DNA of 64,000 bases. Origin: Pseudomonas sp. R76. Lineage in GTDB: Bacteria > Pseudomonadota > Gammaproteobacteria > Pseudomonadales > Pseudomonadaceae. Shown piece after piece: positions 34,046 through 42,138 of this stretch (positions are counted from its first letter, which is position 1; every line of letters starts with the position of its first letter). The position numbers and the translations under genes are program-made. A model generated the notes under the pieces. That model saw only the letters and a program-made list of their open reading frames with translations, searched no databases and was not told the origin of the DNA. The stretch covers positions 2,418,001 to 2,482,000 of the forward strand of contig NZ_CP019428.1 in NCBI RefSeq assembly GCF_009834565.1, given 5' to 3'.

Positions 34046-36202
34046 ATGAGCCAGGACGCATGGAAGCAACCTTTTTTCAGTAGCAAGATGCCCGCCTGTG
34101 CATTGAAAGGGCATTGGGCAAGTTTTTGTCTGGTTGATGAAACGGGCAGCGGGAAGGCGTACGGTGGGCTTGCGTACACGGTCCACGACAGCGCAGGGCA
34201 GCAGTACAGCGGAAGACTGACGGGCGAGGGGTTCGCCAAGCTACAAGGGTTTTACTGCGGTCCCGTCGTTCTGGTTCTGGAGCGGCTGTATTCTGGGAAA
34301 GAGGCGCCGTATTTTGGATTGAGCGGGCGCGAGACTTACAAACTACCCATCACCGAACTTCAGGTCCGTGCCGAACAGACCCGCTTTTTCGCTGCTGATG
34401 GTCAACGCACTGAGAGTAATCCTGCACAGCACCAAGCGGACCGGTTCTATCAGGTGGAAGTACGCGATCTGGTCCGACATGTTGCTCACCTGCCGCCATT
34501 GGCGCCACGGACACATCAACTTCAACAGCACGCGCTAAGAATGATGGCTGAGTTGGGGTTTGGCCCGCCTCAACCGGCTTTGGCGGGCGTGGTGCTGTTT
34601 CCTAACCTGCACACGGTGCTGGAAGTACGACCGTTGCGTGCCCTGCGACCGATGCTCTGCGGTGATGATCAATTTTGTGCCTTGAACCTGTATCAACTGG
34701 CGTTGATGTCCACCTTGAGTTACTGCGACTTTGGCCAGGAGCCTCCAACGCGACCTGTGGATCAAGTCAGTTTTCCGCTGGATCCAAGCGTGGGGAATGT
34801 GTTCGCCGAAAAACTTGCCGGATATCAGGAAGCCTGGAAGGTCGACCGTGAGCAGGTTCAACGCTTTTACCCGCTGTATGAGGATGTTCCCTACTCCCTG
34901 CGTTTTGAAATTGTGCCCTTCGATCCGCAGTTGTATCCGCAGAACCGTTTGGAGCTTGGAGAGAAACAGGAGCATCCTGCTCGCGTGCACTTTTTCGACG
35001 ATAAACAGTTCGGCACTGATACGCAGGCGTTTATCACTCATCACGACCAAGTCATCCTGATTGCGGTGCGAGGCACCGCCAGTGGTGCCGACGCACTGCG
35101 AGACGCCAATGCCCATCAGGTGCCCTTTGGCGGCGGAGTAGGAAAAGCCCACGAGGGCTTCTATCAGGCGTATCAAGCGATGCGCGATTTCGTCTTGCAC
35201 TACCTCGATCAATTCCACGACGGCCAGCGCATTGTGATTTGCGGCCACAGCCTCGGTGGCGCCATCGCCTTGCTCCTGGCAGAAGGGCTGCGCCGAACCT
35301 CCGGCGCCGACTACAACATTCTCCTTTACACCTACGGTGCGCCTCGCGCGGCTGACTCCGAGTTCACTGAAGGCGCCTCGTCTCTGGTCCACCATCGCAT
35401 CGTCAATCACAACGACCCGGTACCCAGCGTGCCCGCTCGGTGGATGAATACCACCGCCAAACTCTGGGTTCCCGGAGCCGTGGTGCTGTTCAGCGCGCCT
35501 GCTTCGGGAGGCTTGTTATTCGCCGCCGGGCTGGTGCGCGTCGGTGGCAACCCTTACCAGCATCACGGTGAACAACAGCACTTCATGCCGATCAAGCTCC
35601 CGGATGGCACCCAATCCTCTGTGTTATGGAAGCCCGGTTGTGAGTCCATTATCGAGGCCGGTTGCAACCAAGCGTTGCAGCTCCACGGCGACATGCCTGA
35701 CCGCGCCAACCTGTTGAAACAACTGTTCCAGGCCAACCAGCACTTCATGACCGCCAGCTACATTCCGGCAGCCTGGGCCACGTTGCGTCGCTGGCAACAG
35801 ACCGTCGATAGCCAGGGGCCTTTGGTCACGCCAAGGGAATTCGAGTTGATCGACCGTGCGCTTGAGACCATGACTCAGCAATTGCGTGACAAGAACCGTG
35901 AGCTTGATCGTCGGCGTCCAACCAACCAACGCAGCGACGGGCACGAACATAACCAGGCATTGAACGCTGAAATCGACCGCTTGCGCACCAGTCGCCAGCG
36001 TCTGGAATCCCTGCGCTGGCGTCGCCTTGAAGCGCGTGATGTCTACGGCAGTCAAGCCCACTCCACCCAGCTGCCGCACAGCCTCAAGCGTTGGTTCAGC
36101 CACCGTGAAAACCGCGAGATATCACAAATTGCGAGTATCCCGCCACCCTCCCACAACGACCGGGGGAGGGCGCAACCACTGGATATCGACTCGATTGTTT
36201 AG
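34046..36202 (+). CDS. Type VI lipase effector (Lipase class 3, Tle2-like)
   Basis: A 718-residue protein with an N-terminal region typical of type VI effectors (WASFCLVDETGSGKAYGGLAYTVHD) and a class 3 lipase domain. This domain has VILIAVRGTAS (oxyanion), the nucleophile elbow ICGHSLGGAIA with serine 402, the aspartate region after YTYGAPRAAD, and HRIVNHNDPVPSVP. A hydrophobic stretch (LWVPGAVVLFSAPASGGLLFAAGLV) may insert in membranes. The last ~110 residues are a charged coiled coil. It should hydrolyse phospholipids in the target cell periplasm. Family Tle2 (as TseL of V. cholerae) is my best match. Confidence 0.87.
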   Translation: MSQDAWKQPFFSSKMPACALKGHWASFCLVDETGSGKAYGGLAYTVHDSAGQQYSGRLTGEGFAKLQGFYCGPVVLVLERLYSGKEAPYFGLSGRETYKLPITELQVRAEQTRFFAADGQRTESNPAQHQADRFYQVEVRDLVRHVAHLPPLAPRTHQLQQHALRMMAELGFGPPQPALAGVVLFPNLHTVLEVRPLRALRPMLCGDDQFCALNLYQLALMSTLSYCDFGQEPPTRPVDQVSFPLDPSVGNVFAEKLAGYQEAWKVDREQVQRFYPLYEDVPYSLRFEIVPFDPQLYPQNRLELGEKQEHPARVHFFDDKQFGTDTQAFITHHDQVILIAVRGTASGADALRDANAHQVPFGGGVGKAHEGFYQAYQAMRDFVLHYLDQFHDGQRIVICGHSLGGAIALLLAEGLRRTSGADYNILLYTYGAPRAADSEFTEGASSLVHHRIVNHNDPVPSVPARWMNTTAKLWVPGAVVLFSAPASGGLLFAAGLVRVGGNPYQHHGEQQHFMPIKLPDGTQSSVLWKPGCESIIEAGCNQALQLHGDMPDRANLLKQLFQANQHFMTASYIPAAWATLRRWQQTVDSQGPLVTPREFELIDRALETMTQQLRDKNRELDRRRPTNQRSDGHEHNQALNAEIDRLRTSRQRLESLRWRRLEARDVYGSQAHSTQLPHSLKRWFSHRENREISQIASIPPPSHNDRGRAQPLDIDSIV

Positions 36203-36211
36203 CCGGGCCGT

Positions 36212-37447
36212 TTACAAAAACGCCACCTGCGCCGGTTGCCGCTTCATCAACACGTTGCCGTTACGGATCGAGTACAGCGGCAGGCCTTGGCTGCGGATGA
36301 CTTCGTAGTCGCTGTCTGCCGACAGGATCAACAGGTTGGCCGGTCGCCCGGGTTCCAGGCCATAACGGTCGCCTAGGGCCATGGCCTTGGCGCTGTTGTC
36401 GGTAACCAGGTCCAGGGCGCTTTGCAGGTTGCGGTAGCCGAGCATGTGGCAGATGTGCAGGCCGGCTTCCAGCACGCGCAGGATGTTGCCGTTACCCAGC
36501 GGATACCAAGGGTCGACAATCGAGTCCTGGCCGAAGCACACGTTCATGCCGGCTTCGAGCAGTTCGTTGACGCGGGTGACGCCGCGGCGTTTTGGGAAGC
36601 TGTCGAAGCGGCCTTGCAGGTGGATACTTTCGGTCGGGCAGGAGACGAAGCTGATGCCTGAGTGCCCGAGCAGGCGAAACAGTTTGGCGCAGTAAGCATT
36701 ATCGTAGGAGCCCATGGCCGTGGTGTGGCTGGCGGTGACGCGCGTGCCCATGTCGCGGCTGCGGGCTTCTTCGGCGAGCACTTCAAGAAAGCGCGAGTGC
36801 GGGTCATCGGTTTCGTCGCAGTGCACGTCCACCAGGCAACCGGTGCGCTCGGCCAAGTCCATCAGGAACTTCACCGAACTCACGCCTTGGTCGCGGGTGT
36901 ATTCGAAGTGGGGGATGCCACCTACCACGTCGGCACCCAGGCGGATGGCTTCTTCCATCAACTCGCGGCCGTTGCGGTAGGACTCGATGCCTTCCTGGGG
37001 AAACGCGACGATTTGCAGATCGATCAGGTGCGCGCTTTCTTCGCGCACCTCAAGCATGGCTTTAAGTGCGGTGAGGTCGGGGTCGGTAACGTCGACGTGG
37101 GTGCGCACATGCTGGATGCCATGGGCGGCCAGGGCCTGGATGGTTTTCTTGGCGCGGGTCTTGGTGTCTTCCTGGGTAATGGTGGCCTTGCGCTCGCCCC
37201 AGCATTCGATGCCCTCGAACAGCGTGCCGCTCATGTTCCAGCGCGGTTCGCCGGCGGTCAGGGTGGCGTCGAGGTGAATATGCGGCTCGACAAACGGCGG
37301 GATAACCAGGTTGCCGGCGGCGTCCAGGTCGCCGGCCGTTAACGCAGGCACTGTCGTTTGTGGGGTGATACTGGCGATCCGGCCGTGTTCCAGGTGCAGA
37401 TCATGCAGGCCTTCACGGTTGCGCAGGCGGGCGTTGATGATATGCAT
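36212..37447 (-). CDS. codA: Cytosine deaminase
   Basis: A 411-residue amidohydrolase-fold deaminase. Metal ligands sit in PPFVEPHIHLDATLT (HxH), in LVDVHCDETDD and in TASHTTAMG; the catalytic FGQDSIVDPWYPLGNGN motif is typical of CodA. It converts cytosine to uracil and ammonia. AGAGGA precedes ATG 37447; a TTG two codons earlier is not needed. It lies downstream of codB with a regulator remnant in between, and is probably expressed under nitrogen limitation with it. Confidence 0.95.
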   Translation of the reverse strand: MHIINARLRNREGLHDLHLEHGRIASITPQTTVPALTAGDLDAAGNLVIPPFVEPHIHLDATLTAGEPRWNMSGTLFEGIECWGERKATITQEDTKTRAKKTIQALAAHGIQHVRTHVDVTDPDLTALKAMLEVREESAHLIDLQIVAFPQEGIESYRNGRELMEEAIRLGADVVGGIPHFEYTRDQGVSSVKFLMDLAERTGCLVDVHCDETDDPHSRFLEVLAEEARSRDMGTRVTASHTTAMGSYDNAYCAKLFRLLGHSGISFVSCPTESIHLQGRFDSFPKRRGVTRVNELLEAGMNVCFGQDSIVDPWYPLGNGNILRVLEAGLHICHMLGYRNLQSALDLVTDNSAKAMALGDRYGLEPGRPANLLILSADSDYEVIRSQGLPLYSIRNGNVLMKRQPAQVAFL

Positions 37448-37474
37448 GGGCAAGTTCCTCTTGGCTAATAACAG

Positions 37475-37711
37475 TCAGGCAGACAGCCGCCAGATCATCA
37501 GGGCGATGCCGATGTCCAGGCGGTCATATGAGTGGTCCAGCCTCAGTCCACAAAGGGCTTCGATGCGCTGGACGCGTTGTGTCAGGGTGTTACGGTGCAC
37601 GGCCAGGCGCTGGGCGGCGCCCACTAGATTAGCATTCTCGTGAAGCCAGGCTTCCAGGGGCGGCATCAGGCTCGGGCCATGGTGAAAGTCGCCAGACTCA
37701 TGCCGAGGCAT
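37475..37711 (-). pseudogene. PucR-type regulator remnant (C-terminal HTH only)
   Basis: About 78 codons reading LEAWLHENANLVGAAQRLAVHRNTLTQRVQRIEALCGL and ending MIWRLSA, the helix-turn-helix tail of PucR/CdaR-type regulators. The ~300-400 residue sensor part is missing because codB ends at 37698 just upstream. It is most simply a deletion scar between codB and codA; a short in-frame ATG exists, so a mini-protein cannot be excluded. Confidence 0.7.
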
Positions 37712-38966
37712 CTGCCAGTGGCGCGCGTACGCGTAACACTGAGGTCAGCACGATGTAGGTCAGTGACGCGGCAACAATCCCCACCAGGGGCGCCACCCAC
37801 GGCGAGTGAAACGCCAGCACGGTGCCCACCGCATAAGCCACCAGCCCAGGCCAATTGAATGCCGGCAGGCGAGTCTCGGCCAGGCGCGGGTAGTGGCCGC
37901 GATAGCGGTAGAAGAAGTCGGCCATGATCACCCCGCCAATCGGCGGAATCACCGTGCCCAGCAAAATCAGGTAGGGCACCAGCATGTCGTACATGCCGAG
38001 CAGAGCCAGCAAGGTGCCGATCACCGCGCCTGCCAGGGTCACGGTCTTGCGGCGTTTAGTGCGCAGCAAATTGCAGCCGGCGACGGCGAAGTTGTAGATG
38101 GTGTTGTCCTGGGTGCTCCAGATATTGAGCAGCAACATGGCCATTGCCGCCATGGCGAAGCCTTGCAGTAGCAACACTTCCACCACGTCCGGCTGCTGAT
38201 AGACGATGGCGCCATACGCGCCGATCAACACCATCAAGCCATTGCCGATGAAAAATCCGATCAGGCTGGCCAGCACCGCGACCTTGGCGGAGCGGGAAAA
38301 CCGTGTCCAGTTGGTGGCCTGGGTCGCGCCGCTCACAAAGGTGCCGAACACCAGGGTGATCGCCGTGGACAAGTCCAGTTCACCCGTCGGCACCACGGCC
38401 AGCAGGCCATCCAGCCCACCCACTGCTCCAGTAGCGACCCACATCGACAGGAACAGCAAAATGCCCATGGCCGGCACTGCGATGTAGGACAGAATTTCCA
38501 ACCCGCGATACCCCACATAGGCCGTGGCGCAGAACACCATGCCGAACAGCACCATCAACCCGAGCACGCTGCCCTGGCTCAGTTCGAAATACTTGCCCAG
38601 CACCACGGCGGCGGTGGCGGTGCCCCAGGCGTACCAGCCGATCTGGGTGAAACCGAGGATCAGGTCACTGAGCTTGCTGCCGACTTCGCCAAAGCAGAAA
38701 CGGCCCATCAACACCGAGTTCAAACCGCTCTTGAAGGCGATGTAACCCAGGCCTGCGGCGTAAATGCCCAGCAGCAGGTTACCCAGGGCCACAACACCGA
38801 GCATGTCGGTAAAGCTGAACGCCACGCCGAGCTTGCCCCCGGCAAACATGGTCGCGGTAAAAAACGTGAACCCCAGCAGCACCATGGCCGTGGACGCCAG
38901 GCCTTTGCGTGCATGCATCGGCACTTCGCTGAGGGGGTAATCGTTGCCCGGTTCTTGCTGCGTCAT
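37698..38966 (-). CDS. codB: Cytosine permease (NCS1 family)
   Basis: A 422-residue NCS1 transporter with 12 predicted helices; FTATMFAGGKLGVAFSFTDM and GWYAWGTATAAVVLGKYFEL match CodB substrate-site helices. It imports cytosine for the deaminase encoded downstream. ATG 38966 (MTQQEPGNDYPLSEVP) is used; the frame extends upstream but through the promoter. A sigma54-type promoter lies 36-51 bp upstream. Confidence 0.93.
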   Translation of the reverse strand: MTQQEPGNDYPLSEVPMHARKGLASTAMVLLGFTFFTATMFAGGKLGVAFSFTDMLGVVALGNLLLGIYAAGLGYIAFKSGLNSVLMGRFCFGEVGSKLSDLILGFTQIGWYAWGTATAAVVLGKYFELSQGSVLGLMVLFGMVFCATAYVGYRGLEILSYIAVPAMGILLFLSMWVATGAVGGLDGLLAVVPTGELDLSTAITLVFGTFVSGATQATNWTRFSRSAKVAVLASLIGFFIGNGLMVLIGAYGAIVYQQPDVVEVLLLQGFAMAAMAMLLLNIWSTQDNTIYNFAVAGCNLLRTKRRKTVTLAGAVIGTLLALLGMYDMLVPYLILLGTVIPPIGGVIMADFFYRYRGHYPRLAETRLPAFNWPGLVAYAVGTVLAFHSPWVAPLVGIVAASLTYIVLTSVLRVRAPLADASA

Positions 38967-39001
38967 GGCCCTGCTCCCTGAATGAGTGACGCAGGCCTGT
39001 T

Positions 39002-39017
39002 GCACCGCGCGTGCCAA
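39002..39017 (-). promoter_or_regulatory. Sigma54 (-24/-12) promoter of codB
   Basis: The minus strand reads TGGCACG, four bases, GTGCA, against the RpoN consensus TGGCACG-N4-TTGCW. The invariant GG and GC are present at the correct spacing. The start site would fall about 25 bp before the codB ATG. Confidence 0.7.
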
Positions 39018-39038
39018 ACCGGCGGCAGTGAAGGACGC

Positions 39039-39055
39039 TGTGCACCGTGCACAGT
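39039..39055. promoter_or_regulatory. Palindrome in the codB promoter region
   Basis: CTGTGCAC C GTGCACAG, 8 bp arms around one base, about 22 bp upstream of the sigma54 element. It is a possible operator, perhaps of the lost PucR-type regulator or another activator. The arms are too close for an NtrC site. Confidence 0.4.
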
Positions 39056-39111
39056 ATTGATAGCCAAACCGTGGTGAATCGCCGGGAGGAGTGTTCTTTA
39101 TGCCCAGTCGG

Positions 39112-39126
39112 GCACGAAAGCGGTGC
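39112..39126. promoter_or_regulatory. NtrC-like enhancer site upstream of codB
   Basis: GCAC, seven bases, GTGC: the spacing and half sites of the NtrC consensus GCAC-N7-GTGC. It lies about 95 bp upstream of the -24 element, a typical enhancer distance. Nitrogen control of codBA is inferred. Confidence 0.45.
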
Positions 39127-39155
39127 AGCGGTGATACAAATTGGCTCAGCTTCTG

Positions 39156-39596
39156 CTAAAGGCGCTTGGTCATGTACACGCGGCGCAGGCCCCGTTCCAC
39201 GGCGCGATGGGTTTCTACGTAGCCGCGGCGTGTGTAGAGCGCGATGTTCTCGGTCATGGTTTCATGGGTGTACAGGCGAATCGTGGCGTAGCCGGCGTCG
39301 ATAGCGTGTCGTTCGGCAAATTCCATCAGTAATCGCCCGAATCCCAAACCCTTTGCACCAGGCGCTACGGCGAGGTTATCCAGCAGCAAAGCACCATCGC
39401 CCGCCAGTAGAATGACGAAACCCTGAACCGTCCCGGCGTTATCCAGTACATGCACTCCGCCAGCCTCGACTAACTGGCGATAGTCCTCAAGCATCGGCCC
39501 GGGCTTGCGGCCGATCCGCGCGATGTAAGGCGAGTAGGCGGCTTCGACAATCGCTTCGATGGCAGCAACATCATCGGCAGTGGCGGGGCGCATCAT
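39156..39596 (-). CDS. GNAT family N-acetyltransferase
   Basis: A 146-residue acetyltransferase: MMRPATADDVAAIEAIVEAAY at the start, LLLDNLAVAPGAKGLGFGRLLMEFAE with the acetyl-CoA loop, and MTENIALYTRRGYVETHR near the end. The substrate is unknown. AGGAGC 8 bp before the double ATG at 39596 fixes the start. The long in-frame extension upstream crosses the queD terminator and is not used. Confidence 0.88.
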   Translation of the reverse strand: MMRPATADDVAAIEAIVEAAYSPYIARIGRKPGPMLEDYRQLVEAGGVHVLDNAGTVQGFVILLAGDGALLLDNLAVAPGAKGLGFGRLLMEFAERHAIDAGYATIRLYTHETMTENIALYTRRGYVETHRAVERGLRRVYMTKRL

Positions 39597-39680
39597 TGCA
39601 GTGTGCTCCTGTGAAAGAATCAGTCCGCTGGCGCTTCGAAGATCGTCTCGATCGGCCGCACTATAAAGGTCGTCGGGCAT

Positions 39681-39703
39681 AAAAAAACCACCCGCAGGTG
39701 GTT
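39681..39703 (-). terminator. Rho-independent terminator of queD
   Basis: On the minus strand the stem AACCACC/GGTGGTT with loop TGCG is followed by seven T (plus-strand A run at 39681-39687). It lies 18 bp after the queD stop. Confidence 0.85.
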
Positions 39704-39720
39704 CTTCAATGTGCCATCGC

Positions 39721-40077
39721 TTACTCGCCGCGATAGATGCAGCCGCTGGTGCAGGTCTCGTGGATACGAATCGCACTGAGTTCCGGCAGCAGCGGTTTCA
39801 GCTCAGTCCAGATCCACTTGGCCAGCACTTCGCTGGTCGGGTTTTCCAGGCCGGGGATGTCATTCAGGTAGTTGTGGTCGAGGCGCTCATACAGCGGCTT
39901 GAAAATCGCCTTGATCTCCGAGAAGTCGCGAATCCAGCCGGTATGGGGGTCCAGGTCGCCGCTCAGGTGGATCGCCACCTTGAACGAATGCCCGTGCAGG
40001 CGCCCGCATTTGTGGCCTTCCGGAACGTGGGGCAGGCGGTGGGCGGATTCGAAAGTAAACTCTTTGAAGATTTCCAC
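39721..40077 (-). CDS. queD: 6-carboxytetrahydropterin synthase QueD
   Basis: A 118-residue member of the PTPS/QueD family for queuosine biosynthesis. Zinc ligands are in [10 protein letters not shown] and [10 protein letters not shown]; the catalytic cysteine is in the same CGRLHGH motif; [12 protein letters not shown] closes the protein. Typical bacterial length. It marks the left border of the lower-GC island that follows. Confidence 0.95.
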   Translation of the reverse strand: MEIFKEFTFESAHRLPHVPEGHKCGRLHGHSFKVAIHLSGDLDPHTGWIRDFSEIKAIFKPLYERLDHNYLNDIPGLENPTSEVLAKWIWTELKPLLPELSAIRIHETCTSGCIYRGE

Positions 40078-40140
40078 GGTGTGACCTGTAGGGCTTGTGT
40101 TGCGTGGGTTTTGGGTGATTGTCAGTTTATGGTGTACTGA

Positions 40141-40353
40141 TCAATGTACTGATTGGTCGTTGCTGGGCGTGACTAATGTCATCCATTTAGCGATTGCTGA
40201 CTGACGCCAAGCGACCGAATTGGGGTCTATTCTAACCTGTTTTGGGAATGTGCCCTCCCTGATCCGTCGATAAACCGTATTACGGCCCAGGCCAGGGGTA
40301 CGAAGCACCTCGCCGAGGCGCAGGAAGCGGTCGATGTTTTCTGCAACTGCCAT
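40141..40353 (-). CDS. AlpA family regulator
   Basis: A 70-residue DNA-binding protein of the AlpA/phage excisionase-regulator type: FLRLGEVLRTPGLGRNTVYRRIREGTFPKQV and a conserved W in SVAWRQSAIAKWM. Such proteins control integrase or excision genes of islands. It is the first gene of the island after queD; its presence together with the broken integrase supports the mobile origin of this stretch. Confidence 0.85.
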   Translation of the reverse strand: MAVAENIDRFLRLGEVLRTPGLGRNTVYRRIREGTFPKQVRIDPNSVAWRQSAIAKWMTLVTPSNDQSVH

Positions 40354-40832
40354 GTTTATCTACTTGCCGCGGGCGGGGCGAGTCAATGAGCCGCGCTGGG
40401 CGGCAGAAGGTTCGGGTTAGCGATCGATGAAGACGTAGGCGAACCAGAGGGTGGCGATCATGGCGTAACCTTGGCCGTTGGCCACTTTGCATATTCCTGT
40501 GCCGGGAGTTCGTCGGTGACGTCGTGGCTGGCCCAGGCAAGAAACTTCTCGGTCGGCACCTTCGGATAATTCTTTCCGAACCCAACTGAAGGGCCGTCGT
40601 ACTGGATTTCATATGAGCCTATCCACCTGACGGTTCGTTATTGATTGGTGGATTCCAGGCGTCACCGGCTTTGGCTGGTTTTTTTGCTCGGAGGGTGCGC
40701 CGACCTGGAACTTGAGTTTTTCTTCAGGCATGACTTCGTCTTTGCCGCTTTAGCGGCTGTTTTTGACAGATGGGTAGTTAATATTGCTGTGGTAGCATGA
40801 AGTGGGTCTAAGTTTTCGGGGAGGGAAGTGGC
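40354..40832. other. Gap in the island; only short open frames and a weak hairpin
   Basis: No intact gene seen. On the minus strand about 40452-40617 a frame reads YEIQYDGPSVGFGKNYPKVP and on to AKWPTAKVTP without a start codon, ending in an ATGA overlap with a 14-codon frame; this may be a gene remnant. On the plus strand ACCGGC-TTTG-GCTGGT followed by T7 at 40664-40686 resembles a terminator. A TTGACA lies at 40763 before the next gene. Confidence 0.4.
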
Positions 40833-41747
40833 ATGAAGTTAAGTAACCTATTTTTAGTGCATTCTTTTAATGAAGATGTAGAAGTTTCTGGTGCTCGCGC
40901 TGAGCAGAGAACAGTTTTTCGTTATTTGCGTAAGCTTTCTGTTGAGGAGTTAGAGGCTTTAAATAACGCAATTGAGAATGTTGGTTTTTATTCTAGTGGT
41001 GTTGATTTGTTCTACTCTGTGCAGTTGAATGTTGAGGATTTGCTCCGCTCAATATTGGGATTTACAGAAAGGTATATGAAAGAAGGTGTCATGGGGGAAG
41101 CCCATATGAACATGGCTTCATTAAGCTTTTCGAGGCTAACGCTGAATTTGCTTGGAATGTTTAAGTCATTCATTGATCATGGAACATCGAGCCTTGAACG
41201 AAAATTCGGACCAGACTCCGAACACTCTGTGGAGTGGAAACGTCGACTGAGTGCCGAATATGATCGGTCGTCTGCTTATCGGCTTTTCAGTAATTTACGT
41301 AATTATTGCCAGCATGTGGGTATGCCCCCTATACATTTTTCAATCGAGCAGTCACGTGACATTGCAGGAGTTACTGTGGTAATGGAGTTTGTTAGGGATG
41401 AACTTCTGTCGACCTATAAAAGATGGAGTAAGGATGCGAAGAATGATCTTCTGGCTGGCCCTGAGACAATATCTCTTTTAGGCACTTTACAGGAATGGAG
41501 CGAGTGCTTTTTGAGACTTGCAAGATGGTTCAGTGATCTGCGTCGAGAAAGCGCAGTGGCAGGCGCGAAACTGATAATGTCTTTACGAGATAATTTTGAT
41601 CTTCCTCTAGATGGACAGATTGCGCTAATGGAAGAACCGGCGGCCAACTCGCAGGATGACGGTGTCAACTTTAAGGCTCGTTGGATTTCGGAGAGTAAAG
41701 CAAAAAATGTGATAGATGGAGTCCCATATATAGAGGTTGTATGTTAA
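40833..41747 (+). CDS. HEPN-like domain protein, unknown function
   Basis: A 304-residue, low-GC gene with GGGAGGGA before the ATG. It is mainly helical. Residues 100-175 (RLTLNLLGMFKSFIDH … YRLFSNLRNYCQHVGMP) contain R156-N-x3-H161, the R-N-x3-H signature of HEPN ribonuclease domains, at the expected end of a helix. No other catalytic domain is seen. It stands 391 bp before a membrane-protein gene on the same strand in a decaying island. HEPN proteins act in toxin-antitoxin and phage-defence systems; function here is not established. Confidence 0.75.
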   Translation: MKLSNLFLVHSFNEDVEVSGARAEQRTVFRYLRKLSVEELEALNNAIENVGFYSSGVDLFYSVQLNVEDLLRSILGFTERYMKEGVMGEAHMNMASLSFSRLTLNLLGMFKSFIDHGTSSLERKFGPDSEHSVEWKRRLSAEYDRSSAYRLFSNLRNYCQHVGMPPIHFSIEQSRDIAGVTVVMEFVRDELLSTYKRWSKDAKNDLLAGPETISLLGTLQEWSECFLRLARWFSDLRRESAVAGAKLIMSLRDNFDLPLDGQIALMEEPAANSQDDGVNFKARWISESKAKNVIDGVPYIEVVC

Positions 41748-41852
41748 GAGAGGTTTTAGCTTTATTTACGGTGGAATTTCCTTTAGGCGTGGGGGGCCTT
41801 GCCCTGGCATTGGAGTGCTACGATGGCGCCATTCCACTAAATGGGGTGGACC

Positions 41853-42086
41853 ATGACGAAGCGCGATATTTATGACTAAATCGAAGGCTTTCAGGTTTGG
41901 AGCTATTTGGAGTGCTACAAGGACGAGGAGGGCCGGGAGACCTGGCGCAACAACGGCGAGGTGAAGCGCGGTCGTCAAGTGGTAGTGCCGGTTTTAGCGG
42001 GTGACCGAACCTATGTTGACCGTAGTCTGGCGCAGGTTGCTGGGCGTGAGGTTGGGGCAAGGTTGTTCTCTAAGCTAAGCTGCTAA
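41853..42086 (+). pseudogene. Short gene broken by an in-frame stop at codon 9
   Basis: From ATG 41853 the frame reads MTKRDIYD, then TAA, then IEGFQVWSYLECYKDEEGRE and on to a natural TAA at 42086 (78 codons). A single C-to-T change (CAA to TAA) would explain it. GGGTGG precedes the start. Family unknown; it looks like a small conserved island protein. Confidence 0.6.
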
Positions 42087-42138
42087 CATCTTTCATCGGA
42101 AGACCCTGCAAGCGAAACGAGCTAATCATGGAGTTAGA

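Noticed and set aside
24100..36300. A complete type III or type VI apparatus in this window
   Set aside because: No hrc/hrp, rsc or tss genes are present; only putative substrates and a vgrG module.
39039..39055. Palindrome as an NtrC site
   Set aside because: Half sites are one base apart; NtrC sites need GCAC-N7-GTGC.
40132..40153. TGTACTGAT direct repeat as an island attachment site
   Set aside because: Both copies are adjacent on the left side; only the short TACTGATCA recurs near 46682, which could be chance.
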